Below are positions 17,184-27,300 of a DNA stretch of 64,000 nucleotides, piece after piece (position 1 is the stretch's first letter; each line of letters opens with the position of its first letter). This stretch comes from Planctomycetales bacterium (lineage in GTDB: Bacteria > Planctomycetota > Planctomycetia > Pirellulales > Pirellulaceae). The stretch is from positions 1-64,000 of the forward strand of contig JAGQPF010000032.1 of assembly GCA_020426845.1 (NCBI GenBank), in the 5' to 3' direction. The position numbers were made by a program, and so were the translations under genes. The notes beneath the pieces were generated by a model. The model did not search any database. It was not told where the DNA came from and saw only the letters and a list, made by a program, of their open reading frames with translations.

Positions 17184-17420
17184 GCAGCACCTCAGACAGA
17201 CTTATGTCAGTTGTTATGTCAATTGGAAAGGAGCGGCAAGGGCCGCCACCCTCGGAGTTACATCGCAGGATTCCAGAGGATCCCGCAGCTTTACGCAGGA
17301 AAGGGCCCATTGCCCATTTCAGTAGTCTAACACAACTGGCCATCGGAACAGCCTGAATCAGCCCCGGGTGCACTCGCGAGCTCCCTCCAACTGCGTTGAA
17401 CAGCAACCAACTGGCCGGCG

Positions 17421-19604
17421 TCAGGGGCGGCTCATGATGAATTCCGCTTGTCGAACGGAAAAGCAGTCGTCGCCCGAGAACAACAAGTGCGCCTTGCGTC
17501 CGTCGGCGCTGATCCACTTGGCCGGAAAACGGCTCGTCTCACCCGGTCCCACGTCCCAGTGGCGAGTAAAGAATACCGTCGACCAAGGCCCCTCCAAGCG
17601 ACGAGATTCGTACACGCCAAAGCCGCCTTCAAAGCGAGGCCCGCGAGAGTCTTGGCTGTCGGGCAACGTCTGGCACCAAAGGTACCTGCCGAGTCCGGCG
17701 TTGAACGTGATGCCGCTGCGGTAGCAGGCGCCAGCATGCCGAAAGATCGGGGTTCGATCCTCGACCCGCGGACTCCAAGCCGGCCGCTGGACATCGCCGC
17801 TGAAAAACTCCCAACCCGCTTGCTCGGTCACCCGATCCACCGGCGCCCTGGCCATCACGAAGCAATCCGCGGGTTGATAGGCGCTGTCGGAGTCGGCGGA
17901 GACCACATACAAGTTGCGATCGGGCGCACCCCGGTAGTTGCGGCCGTAGTTCACGAACGTCGGGCACCCAAAGCTCGTGGCGAATTTCCAGTCGGCCCAC
18001 GTCCAAGTCGCGCCTCGATCTTTGGACCAAACTAGCTGCGAGTTGCCGGCGTTGCGAATCAGCATGTAGAACGTCCCGTCAACACAGACAATGCCACTGG
18101 CCTTCCGCCCCTCGGCCCCCTGCCCCTTCTGCTCGAGCGACTCGGATCGAAGATTCGTTCCCGTCAGCCGAAGCGGCATGCCGGACACTCGTGCCAACCC
18201 CAAGCTAAGTTTCTTTTCGGTCATCGGTGTAAATCCCCAGCCGTCGCCGTAAGCCGTGTACAGTTGGTCGTCGTCGGCCCACGTGGTTGGCCAGTTGTCA
18301 CTGCCCTTCGCCAATCTCACGATCGACTCGCGGGGCGACCACTTGATGCCGAGCATCTCCGCGCTGCGCGGACGAGGCGCATCGTTCACGCTCACCGATT
18401 GAACGATTGGCTCAAGGAACGGCCGCAGCACGTCATAGTGGGCCGCGCGCGGCTCGCGTTTCCAACTGCCACCGGCTCTTGCAACCACGACATCCAGACT
18501 CGGGATGACGACGATCAGGCTGTCGTAGAGCCCCCAGGACCAGTAGGCATCGGCTGGCACGCGGGCGAGCGTCCGATCCGCGTTGTTCCACCACAACAGC
18601 CCGTAGTGCGCAGAGGCGTCTCCATAACGATTGCTCCACTCCGTCTTCGCCTCATGGTCGGCGTTGAATTCGGGAAGTCGATCTCCCCCCGGGAACGGCG
18701 AGGTGGCCAGATCCACAAATTCTTCCGGCAGCAACTGACGATCACGCCACCGGCCACGATGCAGATACAGCAACCCGAGCCGAGCCATCGCGTCAACGTT
18801 GGCGTGCACTCCCGATCCGAACTCCCGACGCGGCACTCCATTGAGCGTTGAGGGGCGATAGGCGTGTTTGCGCCAGTGGAGGTCCTTGTCGCTCACGCCA
18901 ATCGGCGCCAGCACTCGCGCAAACATCAGCGTTTGCAAGTCTTGTCGATACACGGTGGTGACGCAGTCGGCCAGCCAATTCGGCCCTCCATCGCTATAGT
19001 GCCAGGCCGTGCCGGGCTCGAACAACAACGGCTCGAATCCGCCCGGCTTGGCGAACCCGGCGGTTTGCGTGGCCAACTGCCGAATGGTGATGCGTTCCAA
19101 CCAGCCGGTATCCACATTGGCGGCCGGCGGCACTCCCAGAGTCGGCAAGTGCCGCCGCACAGGATCGTCCAATCTCAACTTGCCGTCGGCGATCGCAAGC
19201 CCCAGGCAGGTGACTCCAATCGATTTGGAGCTCGATTTGAGATCGAACTTTTTCTTAACGTCGCCCCACGCCATGGCCACGCGTCCGTGGCGAATCACCA
19301 GGCCAGCGCCCCCGCCCGTGAGCGCGTAGTCGCGAGCCTGATGGAGCTGCGCGACTTCCATCTCTACATCGGCGGGGGCCGCCTGCTGCCAATTCGCGTC
19401 GGGGAAAAGCTCCTCGCCCACCAGCCGGTCCGCCGTCGTGCCGATGAACGCCAACGCAATGCAGGCGATCCGGGCAACCCAGCTAGCTGCCCGCGACGCG
19501 CCCGGTGCAGCGTTTGCCCCTCGCCCAAAAGCAAGACCCAAGCAGCGTCTCGACTTGAGGTAGCGAGACACCCAACGATTTGATTTGCGAGCGTGGAGCA
19601 ACAT
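17421..19604 (-). CDS. Beta-lactamase-fold serine hydrolase fused to a C-terminal propeller-like domain
   Basis: About 727 residues. The start is uncertain: ATG 19604 is used, with TTG 19619 just upstream and no good ribosome site for either. An export segment (VARIACIALAFIGTTADRLVG) precedes the first domain (about 75-410), a class-C beta-lactamase/esterase fold with SSSKSIG (Ser-x-x-Lys) and the YSDGG variant of the Tyr-x-Asn motif. The second domain (about 420-727) has repeated bladed motifs with Trp and Asp, such as LVWSKDRGATWTWADW and GVYESRRLEGPWSTVFF, like sialidase or DUF4185 proteins. The fusion suggests an extracellular esterase or amidase acting on a glycan. Asp in place of the usual Asn of YxN may change activity. 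Confidence 0.8.
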   Translation of the reverse strand: MLLHARKSNRWVSRYLKSRRCLGLAFGRGANAAPGASRAASWVARIACIALAFIGTTADRLVGEELFPDANWQQAAPADVEMEVAQLHQARDYALTGGGAGLVIRHGRVAMAWGDVKKKFDLKSSSKSIGVTCLGLAIADGKLRLDDPVRRHLPTLGVPPAANVDTGWLERITIRQLATQTAGFAKPGGFEPLLFEPGTAWHYSDGGPNWLADCVTTVYRQDLQTLMFARVLAPIGVSDKDLHWRKHAYRPSTLNGVPRREFGSGVHANVDAMARLGLLYLHRGRWRDRQLLPEEFVDLATSPFPGGDRLPEFNADHEAKTEWSNRYGDASAHYGLLWWNNADRTLARVPADAYWSWGLYDSLIVVIPSLDVVVARAGGSWKREPRAAHYDVLRPFLEPIVQSVSVNDAPRPRSAEMLGIKWSPRESIVRLAKGSDNWPTTWADDDQLYTAYGDGWGFTPMTEKKLSLGLARVSGMPLRLTGTNLRSESLEQKGQGAEGRKASGIVCVDGTFYMLIRNAGNSQLVWSKDRGATWTWADWKFATSFGCPTFVNYGRNYRGAPDRNLYVVSADSDSAYQPADCFVMARAPVDRVTEQAGWEFFSGDVQRPAWSPRVEDRTPIFRHAGACYRSGITFNAGLGRYLWCQTLPDSQDSRGPRFEGGFGVYESRRLEGPWSTVFFTRHWDVGPGETSRFPAKWISADGRKAHLLFSGDDCFSVRQAEFIMSRP

Positions 19605-19735
19605 GGCGAGCAACTTCAACTCGGGTCCGTGAATTCGTCGGCCTGTGGGCCGCCAATTGCCGGTTGGGTGTTCTTCAACCGGCGGTTAAAATCGTGGATG
19701 TGACTGACAGCTCCATCCCTACTGCGTGGCGACTC

Positions 19736-20161
19736 ATGACCTTCCGATCGCACTTCTCGAAATGCCTGGCTCTGCTGCTTGGAATCGCCGTCGTGTGGCT
19801 GTCGGCCCCGGCGCTGACGCGCACGGCCAGCGGAGACCAGCCGGCCAACGACAAGGAAGCCAAAGCGTTTTTCGAAAAGCAGATTCAGCCCATTTTGGTA
19901 AAAGAGTGCTACGAGTGCCACTCGACCAAGCGAGGGAAGCAGGAAGGAGGCCTGGCCGTGGACAGTCGCAAGGCGATTCGCCGCGGTGGCGACCGTGGTC
20001 CCGCGATCGTGCCCAACGACGTCGATGCGAGCTTGCTGCTCGGCGCGATCGGCTACGACGACGAGGACCTGCAGATGCCGCCCGACGGCAAGTTGCCAGA
20101 CGCGGTGATCGCCAACTTCAAGAAGTGGGTGGAGGACGGCGCGGTTGACCCGCGCGATTGA
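19736..20161 (+). CDS. Stand-alone planctomycete cytochrome c domain protein (PSCyt1)
   Basis: A 141-residue exported protein. The ATG at 19736 begins a signal peptide (SKCLALLLGIAVVWLSAPAL). The PSCyt1 domain follows: FEKQIQPILVKECYECHST with the CxxCH heme motif, then GLAVDSRKAIRRGGDRGPAI and DEDLQMPPDGKLPDAVIANF, with Met in MPPDGKLP as the likely distal ligand. In most planctomycete proteins this module is the N-terminus of a DUF1549/DUF1553 protein. Here it stops at WVEDGAVDPRD and is followed by a kinase gene on the other strand, so it is either a genuine single-domain cytochrome or a truncated one. Confidence 0.85.
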   Translation: MTFRSHFSKCLALLLGIAVVWLSAPALTRTASGDQPANDKEAKAFFEKQIQPILVKECYECHSTKRGKQEGGLAVDSRKAIRRGGDRGPAIVPNDVDASLLLGAIGYDDEDLQMPPDGKLPDAVIANFKKWVEDGAVDPRD

Positions 20162-20276
20162 CTTCGATTGGAAAAGCGGAACTGCGATTGGAAAAGCGAG
20201 CCTTCCCCTTCTTCTCCTTCTCCACTCGCCGAACAACCATTCGTGTCCATTGGTCTATTGGGCGAACCCGAGTGGC

Positions 20277-23200
20277 TCATTTCGGCGACGCGGGGGGCAG
20301 TCGGTAGGAAGCGCGGCGTGCCGCTTCCGCCTCCTCGTGGCGGTTCTGTCGTTTCAACCAGCCAACCAGCGTTGCATAGGTCTGGCGAATATAGGGGTCG
20401 TCGTCCGGCGGAAAGTGAAACTTCTCCTGAAACTCCAGGGACGCGAGCCGGCGCTCGATCGCCTCGTCGAATTGCTTGTTTCGCCCTAGCACGATGGACA
20501 ATCCGTGCAAGTTCCAAAACCAGGTGTCCCCGAAGTCTTGGGGCTGCGTCAGGCCCTGTGCGAACAATTGCTCGCCATGTTGCACCGCCTCGCGGTAGTA
20601 TTTCACCGCCTGCTCATCCTGTCCCGCGGCACCAAAAACATTCGCCAGATTGTGCAGGCAGTAGAATCTCAGAATCTTGGCGCCGGGCGCGGGATTCGCT
20701 GCCAACTCGATTCGCTCAAGCAGTTGACGAAAGAATGTCTCGGGATCCGTGGAAACTCCCGACGAGATGCGGTACATGATCCCCTTCACATTTCCAAACA
20801 AGCGTCTCCGCGTGTCCAGCGTTGGGGAAGTAGGGAGATTTTCGGCGAGCCAAATGAGCTCGTCGATCAGCTGAGAGTAACGGGCTGGCGGGGCCGACTG
20901 ATCTAACTGATCGATTCGCGTCAGCCATTCCACCAGCGATTTGCCATCCACCTCCAGTTCCGCAATTCTGCGTGCAACTTCGCCGAGCGGTGTCAGTGGA
21001 ATAGCAGGCGGCACTGGCATCGACTTGTCCACCATGGCGGCCAGCTCAGCTCCCATGGGCGCGACCTTCCCGACAATCTCGGGCCACTGCAAATTCAGCT
21101 CCGCCAAGCGCCGCCCAATCAGCGGCCAGTTCCAAATCTGTATCACGCCATGCGGATATCCGATCGCGAGCTGTTGGCCATCGGGGCTCCAAGCAACCGC
21201 CCATGGATCGCCACCTTGCGAAGGCAGCTCTCCAAGCAATTCAAGACTGTTGGCGTCGAAGATCCGATGTCGAGCGACGATGTACTGGCCATCCGGCGAG
21301 CAATCCAGTGGATGTTTCGCCGCCTCGGTGGATCGAGCGACGCGGCGCAGGCTCTGCGTGTCCCAGAGCTCCAACATGTCATTCATGCGAAGACAGACGC
21401 GGTGCTCGCGGGGAAACACCAAACTTTGAAAGCCCGTGTCGACCCCGATCGCGAACTCCCGTTCCGCCGCAGCAGCGTCGTCCAGATCTCGCAGCCGCAC
21501 AATCAACTTCTGTCGCTGCTTGTCAAAACTCAGCCAGGCAAGTTGGCTGCCAGTCGGACTCCAGGCAAAACTTTTGACAGCCATGGGATCATCGAGGACT
21601 TGTTCCAACCCGTCGGCGCCGAAACGCACGACGCCGAACTGCCCTGGCTCCCAGCCCATCCCGGCAAGCAAATCGCCGCCGGCATTGAATCGCTGCCAAA
21701 CGAAACGCCGATTCGTGGGCGAGGTCGCTTTGAGCGCAAAGTCCGGCAGGGCCATCAGCCGCTGCTCTGCAACGGTCGTGCCCACCACGTACGGCTGGGA
21801 TGGATGAACCACTGCGGGACCATTGGGAATGTCGACAATCGTCCGGCCAGTTTGCGTATCCCACAGCTTCGTGTGTCGATTGTCCAAATCCAATGCCAAC
21901 AGGCGGCTGTCTGACGTGAAAGCAAGCGCGGCGGCCGAAAGGTCAAGTCGCTTCGACTCGGCAGGCAACGACTTGGCAACGGCAAACGTATCCTGCGCAG
22001 CATCATACTCAAAGCGCATCCGACCAAACGACGAATACCGAGTGCGACGTGTGCTTCCGGGAACCGGCAATTCGAGCTCCACCGCGCCCTTTGGCAACGA
22101 ATAGACGAATTGCCGCTCGCGCGCAGTGACAGCGATCATTTGTGATCCGGGTATGAAAGTCACATTGTCGCAATGAAGTTTGCTGACACGGTAAGCAGTC
22201 TCACCGGTTCGGATCGCGAAGACGTCCGTCCCACCGTGGCCGGCGCAGGCGACGTACTTCGCGTCGTCATCGAGCGAGAGGCTCAACGTCTTGTCTGTCT
22301 TGATCTGGCGGACCATCGCGCCCTGCTCTATGTCGTAGATCACCACTGAAGCGTCGTTGCTGTCGTTTGGATAGGCCGCTGCGAAGAATTTCCCTCGGCA
22401 GTCGAACTCGGTTGAGGCCGGCAAGGGCGTCCACTGAATCCGGCCCGGCTCGGCATGCAGCGGGCGAATGCAAAAGCGTGTCGTTGCTTGTCCCTTCGGC
22501 TTGACGGTGCCATTGGGGCGTTCGGTCCAAGGCTGCATCGGCAAGTCGTCGGGAATCTTGGCTGGCGTCCAACAGATCACCAGCCGCCCGTCGGGGCTGA
22601 GTCGCAATGGGGCGACTTCCGGCGGCGCGCCGACGTCGACATCGCCGTCCGGATGCCACTGGCCGGCGCGAAATCTCCAGCGTTTCAACTCGCGGCAGTG
22701 GGCCGTGTTGGTCAAGCAGACGCCCGGCTCTGGAAAGCGAAAACCGAACACTGCGGCGCCGTGAGCTTGCCAACGCTGCAACAGCTTCCCCGACGCGGGT
22801 TCGTACACGACCACCTCGCCACTTTTCAAGCCCACCAGCAGCTGATCGCCGGCCGGCGTCTCGTCCGCAGTCGTGACACCCGATACATCCTTCATCTCAC
22901 GAGGCTCGGAAAACGATGGACTCCCCAGAGCGCTCAGCGCTAGCTGACGGATCTGCCACGGGTCGCGTTCGGGAGTGTCCAGCGCGTTGGCTTGCCTTAG
23001 CAGCTCCCAGACCCGAACGCCGTAGCCCACCGGGCGACTCTCATTCAAGAACGTCGCTTGGCTTGCCAACGACTGGTACAGCAGCGCCGTGCGTTTCTGC
23101 TCCGACTTTGTGGCGCGCTGCTCCTCGGTTTGCGCCACTATCAGCAGCCGCTCCAGACGCTGCTGATAAGCAATGCTGCCGACCAACAGCCCGGCAATCG

Positions 23201-24359
23201 CCAGCAGCAGCACCGCCGTCAAGGACGCAATCAATGGATTCCGGACGATCCACTTCCGCAGCCGTTCGGCGCTGGAGACCGGACGCGCCGCGATCGGCTC
23301 GTGGCGGAGATATCGTCGCAGGTCGTCGGCAAGCGCGGCAGCCGAGTCGTATCTTGCCTCGGGCGCCTTCCGCAGGCACTTCAGGCAGATTGTCTCCAGA
23401 TCACGCTCCACGGCGGCATTCAGTTGGCGGGGAGCAACCGGCTCTTGGTGGATGACGGCGGCGAGCGTGCTTGCCAAGTTAGCCGTTTGAAAGGGCGGCC
23501 GGCCCGTCAGGCAACAATAGAGGATGGCGCCGAGCGCATAGACGTCCGAATGCGGTCCGACGGCATCGTTGTTGCCCGTGGCTTGCTCCGGCGCCATGTA
23601 GTTGGGCGTGCCCAACAGCTGTCCAGTGGAGGTCAGGCCGGAATCGAGGTCCGTGCGTTTGGCCAAGCCAAAATCCGTTACTTTCGGCTGCCCATCGCGA
23701 TCGATCAAGATGTTGCCCGGCTTCAAGTCGCGATGCACGACATGCCGCTGGTGCGCGTACTCGACAGCATCGGCGATGGCGGCGAGCAACCTGGCGGCTT
23801 CCCGGCCGTCCAACGGCTGCTCGCGAATCAGCTGGCCCAGTGATTGGCCGTCCACATAGGCCATCGAAAAGAAATGCTTTCCTTCGTGCACTCCGATTTC
23901 ATAAATCGGGACGATTCCGGAATGCTCCAGCGCGGCAGCGGCCGCGGCCTCGGCATGAAACCGCTCGATCTCACCCGCGCCCGCAAATTCGGCCGACAAG
24001 ATCATCTTCAAGGCGACAATGCGATCGAGCCGAGTTTGACGTGCGCGATAAACAACGCCCATGCCGCCGCGCGCAATCTCACTCAGCAGTTGATAATCTC
24101 CGACCACGCCGGCAGCTCGAGACGGCTTGTGCGCTGTTCCCGTCGCGTCGGTATCCAGCGTCACCTCCAGGTCCGCCAGCGACTCGGGCAACGTATCGTC
24201 GCGCGTATCGTCACCCTCGGCGCCAGGGCCGTCCGTCTGGCCGTCAGCACGCAAAGCCTGCTCTTGCCGGTCCTTCCGCGAGTCATCGTCGCTGGAGTCC
24301 GGTATGGTTCGGTCATCGGTCACGGTGCCGTTGCCCTCCTCACTGTCAATTCGCACCAT
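20277..24359 (-). CDS. Transmembrane Ser/Thr protein kinase with WD40-like and TPR regions
   Basis: A 1,360-residue protein. An acidic N-terminus (1-85) is followed by a complete PknB-type kinase domain (about 88-350): glycine loop ARGGMGVVY (96-104), Lys118 in VALKM, HRDLKPGN (209-216), DFG at 229-231 and APE at 256-258. One membrane segment lies near 376-398 (ASLTAVLLLAIAGLLVGSIA). The outer part has WD40-like repeats (DQLLVGLKSGEVVVYEPASG, SRLLALDLDNRHTKLWDTQT, QQLAIGYPHGVIQIWN) and C-terminal TPRs (YCLHNLANVFGAAGQDEQAV). It is the second gene of an operon, 38 bases after another giant kinase. It probably senses outside signals and phosphorylates cytoplasmic targets such as the divergent sigma factor. 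Confidence 0.93.
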   Translation of the reverse strand: MVRIDSEEGNGTVTDDRTIPDSSDDDSRKDRQEQALRADGQTDGPGAEGDDTRDDTLPESLADLEVTLDTDATGTAHKPSRAAGVVGDYQLLSEIARGGMGVVYRARQTRLDRIVALKMILSAEFAGAGEIERFHAEAAAAAALEHSGIVPIYEIGVHEGKHFFSMAYVDGQSLGQLIREQPLDGREAARLLAAIADAVEYAHQRHVVHRDLKPGNILIDRDGQPKVTDFGLAKRTDLDSGLTSTGQLLGTPNYMAPEQATGNNDAVGPHSDVYALGAILYCCLTGRPPFQTANLASTLAAVIHQEPVAPRQLNAAVERDLETICLKCLRKAPEARYDSAAALADDLRRYLRHEPIAARPVSSAERLRKWIVRNPLIASLTAVLLLAIAGLLVGSIAYQQRLERLLIVAQTEEQRATKSEQKRTALLYQSLASQATFLNESRPVGYGVRVWELLRQANALDTPERDPWQIRQLALSALGSPSFSEPREMKDVSGVTTADETPAGDQLLVGLKSGEVVVYEPASGKLLQRWQAHGAAVFGFRFPEPGVCLTNTAHCRELKRWRFRAGQWHPDGDVDVGAPPEVAPLRLSPDGRLVICWTPAKIPDDLPMQPWTERPNGTVKPKGQATTRFCIRPLHAEPGRIQWTPLPASTEFDCRGKFFAAAYPNDSNDASVVIYDIEQGAMVRQIKTDKTLSLSLDDDAKYVACAGHGGTDVFAIRTGETAYRVSKLHCDNVTFIPGSQMIAVTARERQFVYSLPKGAVELELPVPGSTRRTRYSSFGRMRFEYDAAQDTFAVAKSLPAESKRLDLSAAALAFTSDSRLLALDLDNRHTKLWDTQTGRTIVDIPNGPAVVHPSQPYVVGTTVAEQRLMALPDFALKATSPTNRRFVWQRFNAGGDLLAGMGWEPGQFGVVRFGADGLEQVLDDPMAVKSFAWSPTGSQLAWLSFDKQRQKLIVRLRDLDDAAAAEREFAIGVDTGFQSLVFPREHRVCLRMNDMLELWDTQSLRRVARSTEAAKHPLDCSPDGQYIVARHRIFDANSLELLGELPSQGGDPWAVAWSPDGQQLAIGYPHGVIQIWNWPLIGRRLAELNLQWPEIVGKVAPMGAELAAMVDKSMPVPPAIPLTPLGEVARRIAELEVDGKSLVEWLTRIDQLDQSAPPARYSQLIDELIWLAENLPTSPTLDTRRRLFGNVKGIMYRISSGVSTDPETFFRQLLERIELAANPAPGAKILRFYCLHNLANVFGAAGQDEQAVKYYREAVQHGEQLFAQGLTQPQDFGDTWFWNLHGLSIVLGRNKQFDEAIERRLASLEFQEKFHFPPDDDPYIRQTYATLVGWLKRQNRHEEAEAARRASYRLPPASPK

Positions 24360-24397
24360 CGGCGAGCGGCCGGATAATTGGCGGCTGGATGTTCCAA

Positions 24398-27300
24398 CTA
24401 TTCTTTGGCAAGTTCAGAGAGTTCGTGCGCCGCTAGCTCGGCCAATGTTGGGTTGCTCGATTTTTGTGCCTGTATGAAACACTGTCTTGCAGCGGAGGTG
24501 TTGCCACTTGCTGAGCAGCGCAATCCGAAAAAGTACGCCAATGGGGCCTGGATATCGGGCAACGTCTCCAGTTGGGACAACACACGGATTGAGCTTGCCG
24601 GCGTGGTCTGCCACGCGATCCCGATTGCCGGCATGGCCTCTCGTAGCACAGGGGTTTTTCTTCGCAACAGGTGGTCATAAACTTCGCGAGCAAGGCCTTG
24701 CAGCAAGATTTCCTCGTTGTCAGACAACCCTTGCGGACGCGCCATGTATTGTGCGACTTCACATGCCATGAGGAGAGCAGGATCACGAATGAGATTCGGC
24801 AAGCCAACCTGCAGGTATGCGATGCGGCGAGCAAGAATTCGCCCGTTGTCAGTTTGCCAAGCGGAAAGCATCCGCTCCGCGAATAGTCGGCTTCGGTTTG
24901 ACTGCGGCGCCGTCTCTGCCCCGAAGAGTTTTTTTGAAAAGAGTTTGGCGCGGTCGAGAAACGCGTCACCTGCCAGGAATGTGTGCACCAGACTGCCGAG
25001 CGCCGTGCCTGCGGTGAACTGGCGGATCATCGGCGCGACTCGAGGCTCAAGGTCTTCAGGCGTTAACTCGCCCGAAAGTGAGCCCAACAGGAGAAACAGC
25101 GTCCAATGGGCCGCCCCTGCAAGAGTTGGTTCACCAGTGGGAGTGGCGAACATGAGGTAAAACCCCTCTTTCCACGCTGCTTTCGCTTCCTCAGGGCGCC
25201 GCAAATCGGACAGGATAAATCCGCGAATCAGGTGCAGATGGCATTTAATATGCGACGGATCGACCAATTGCCGAGTGGCTTCGAGGGTCGTTTCGCAACG
25301 GCGCAGCGCAGCTTCCAAATCTCCATCCGCAATCTCTGCGCGAGCCAGCTCGATGTTGAACTGATGTTTATGCTGGGGGTGAGACTCAGTTGCCTGGTTG
25401 AGCAAGGCGATTGCCGAGGCCGTGTCATTATGCTCCCGAAGAATCCAGGCAAGCTCTTCAATCAAATCCGCGTCCGAGATTTCATCAACTAAGCGAGAGT
25501 ACTTCCGACATAGATCCATCGCCTCCTCATCTCGGGACTCAATTCGCAGGGCTCGCAGGAGGAATAACACGGACAAATTATTCGGTCGCCCGTTCATCAA
25601 GGTTTCGACTTGAACGCGTCGCTGCAGCTGGACTACACGCTGAGGATCGAAACTGTACCAATTCTCGGCCAACTCGAAGTGCTTGTACGCCGCCTGAGCC
25701 AGCTCATCGCGAATGTTTGCTGGCACTGCCGCCACGAGTCGCCGGAACTCCCAGCCAGCGTCCTGAAGTTTCTTCAAATAGCCCTCGGCTGTTTCAACAT
25801 CATCGGCCTTTAGCGCAAGCGCAAACAACCTGGTCATTGCGAATGCAGGCCACTGTTCACCGACCTCGACGCACAACTCTTCGAGAAGTGTCACGGCCTC
25901 CGGTTCTCGTTGCAGCCTCAACAGGCAGTCGGCCGACTTGAAAGTAGCCTCCTGCCACAATTCCCGATCGGCCGGCGATTCCAGTGCGGACACGGCAAAC
26001 GAGCTTCGCGCCGCAAGAAAGTGATCCAAGGCAAAGCCAAACTCACCCTGGGCATAGTACTTGCCGGCAAATTGCCAAACACTGGGCGTCTTCGAGTGCC
26101 GAGGCTCGAAGGCAGTGGCGTGTTCGACGACAGTGCCGCTTGTCCGAGTGATTGCAAACCGTCGTGACGGATCGGATTCCGCCGGAAAGACTTCATGGAA
26201 GCCGAGCAGCGGCAACTCACTATCGTCGATCCATGCTTGAACATGACCATCTAATCTCTGCAACCGAAGTGAGAGTGGGTTGTGGTGGTTCAGCCGAACC
26301 GCCGCGGAGTGCACGGTAGTGCCTGCTCGAGCTAGGCTCGCATTGAACACGGCGGAGTCGCCGGTTGCTTCCAGGCTTAATTCGTAGTCAACTGCCCCCT
26401 CCACCTCCAGAACTGCGGATTGTCCGACGTTGGCGGCATGCAACCGCCCCTTGTCGTCGGCCGCGATCAATCGTGACGTCGGAAAGTGGCAGGTAAAGAG
26501 TGGGACAGTCGTCAGATGTTCGAAGTGATGCTCAAGCCGCTCGCCGTCAAAGGTCCAGCGGGAAACGCCTTTGGCAGTGGACGCCAAGAATTGCGTGGCT
26601 GAGGGCAGAATCTGCAGCAAGTTGGTGCCTTGGGCGCCTAGGGTAACCTGGTTAGCCCGTTGTCCTGACTCCATGTCCCAAATGTATACCGGTCCGGAAG
26701 CGGCGGATGTCAGCAACCAGCGACCATCCGAGGAAACATCGAAGCACCGCACTTCGGTCGAATGCGGAATTTCCAGCGGCGAGCCTGCCTTGCCCGCCTT
26801 CCAGACCCGTGTAGTGCCGTCAATCCATGTGGCCACAAGGATCTGCTGTTGCGGGTAATAGTCGGCCCCTTTCCGAAACCGCATTCGAAAGAACGTTGGC
26901 TGTGAATCGCCACCTTCATACAGCAGTTGCAATTCCTTCCCGGATGTCGGATCCCACTCGGAAACACGGCCGTTCCAATCAAGCACAAACAGGGTATTCC
27001 TTTCGCTAAACAACAACACCGAGATTGGCCCATGGCCGATGTAGCGAAATTGCTGGAGCGTACGGGCATCATCCATCGACTTCACGGTGATGGTTCGGTC
27101 AATGGTATAAATTGCAAATTGAGATCGGTCAGGAGCGATGGCGGCGAGCCCCACCTGCTCTCCACTGTCGACAAGCATTTGTTTGTCGACATCCCACAGA
27201 GCGTAACCGGGGGAATCTGCGCTGATCAAAAGTCGCTTGCCATCCGCAGAGAACTCCAGTTCCCGGCACTTCAAGCCGACTGAAACGGAGTGATCGAGCC

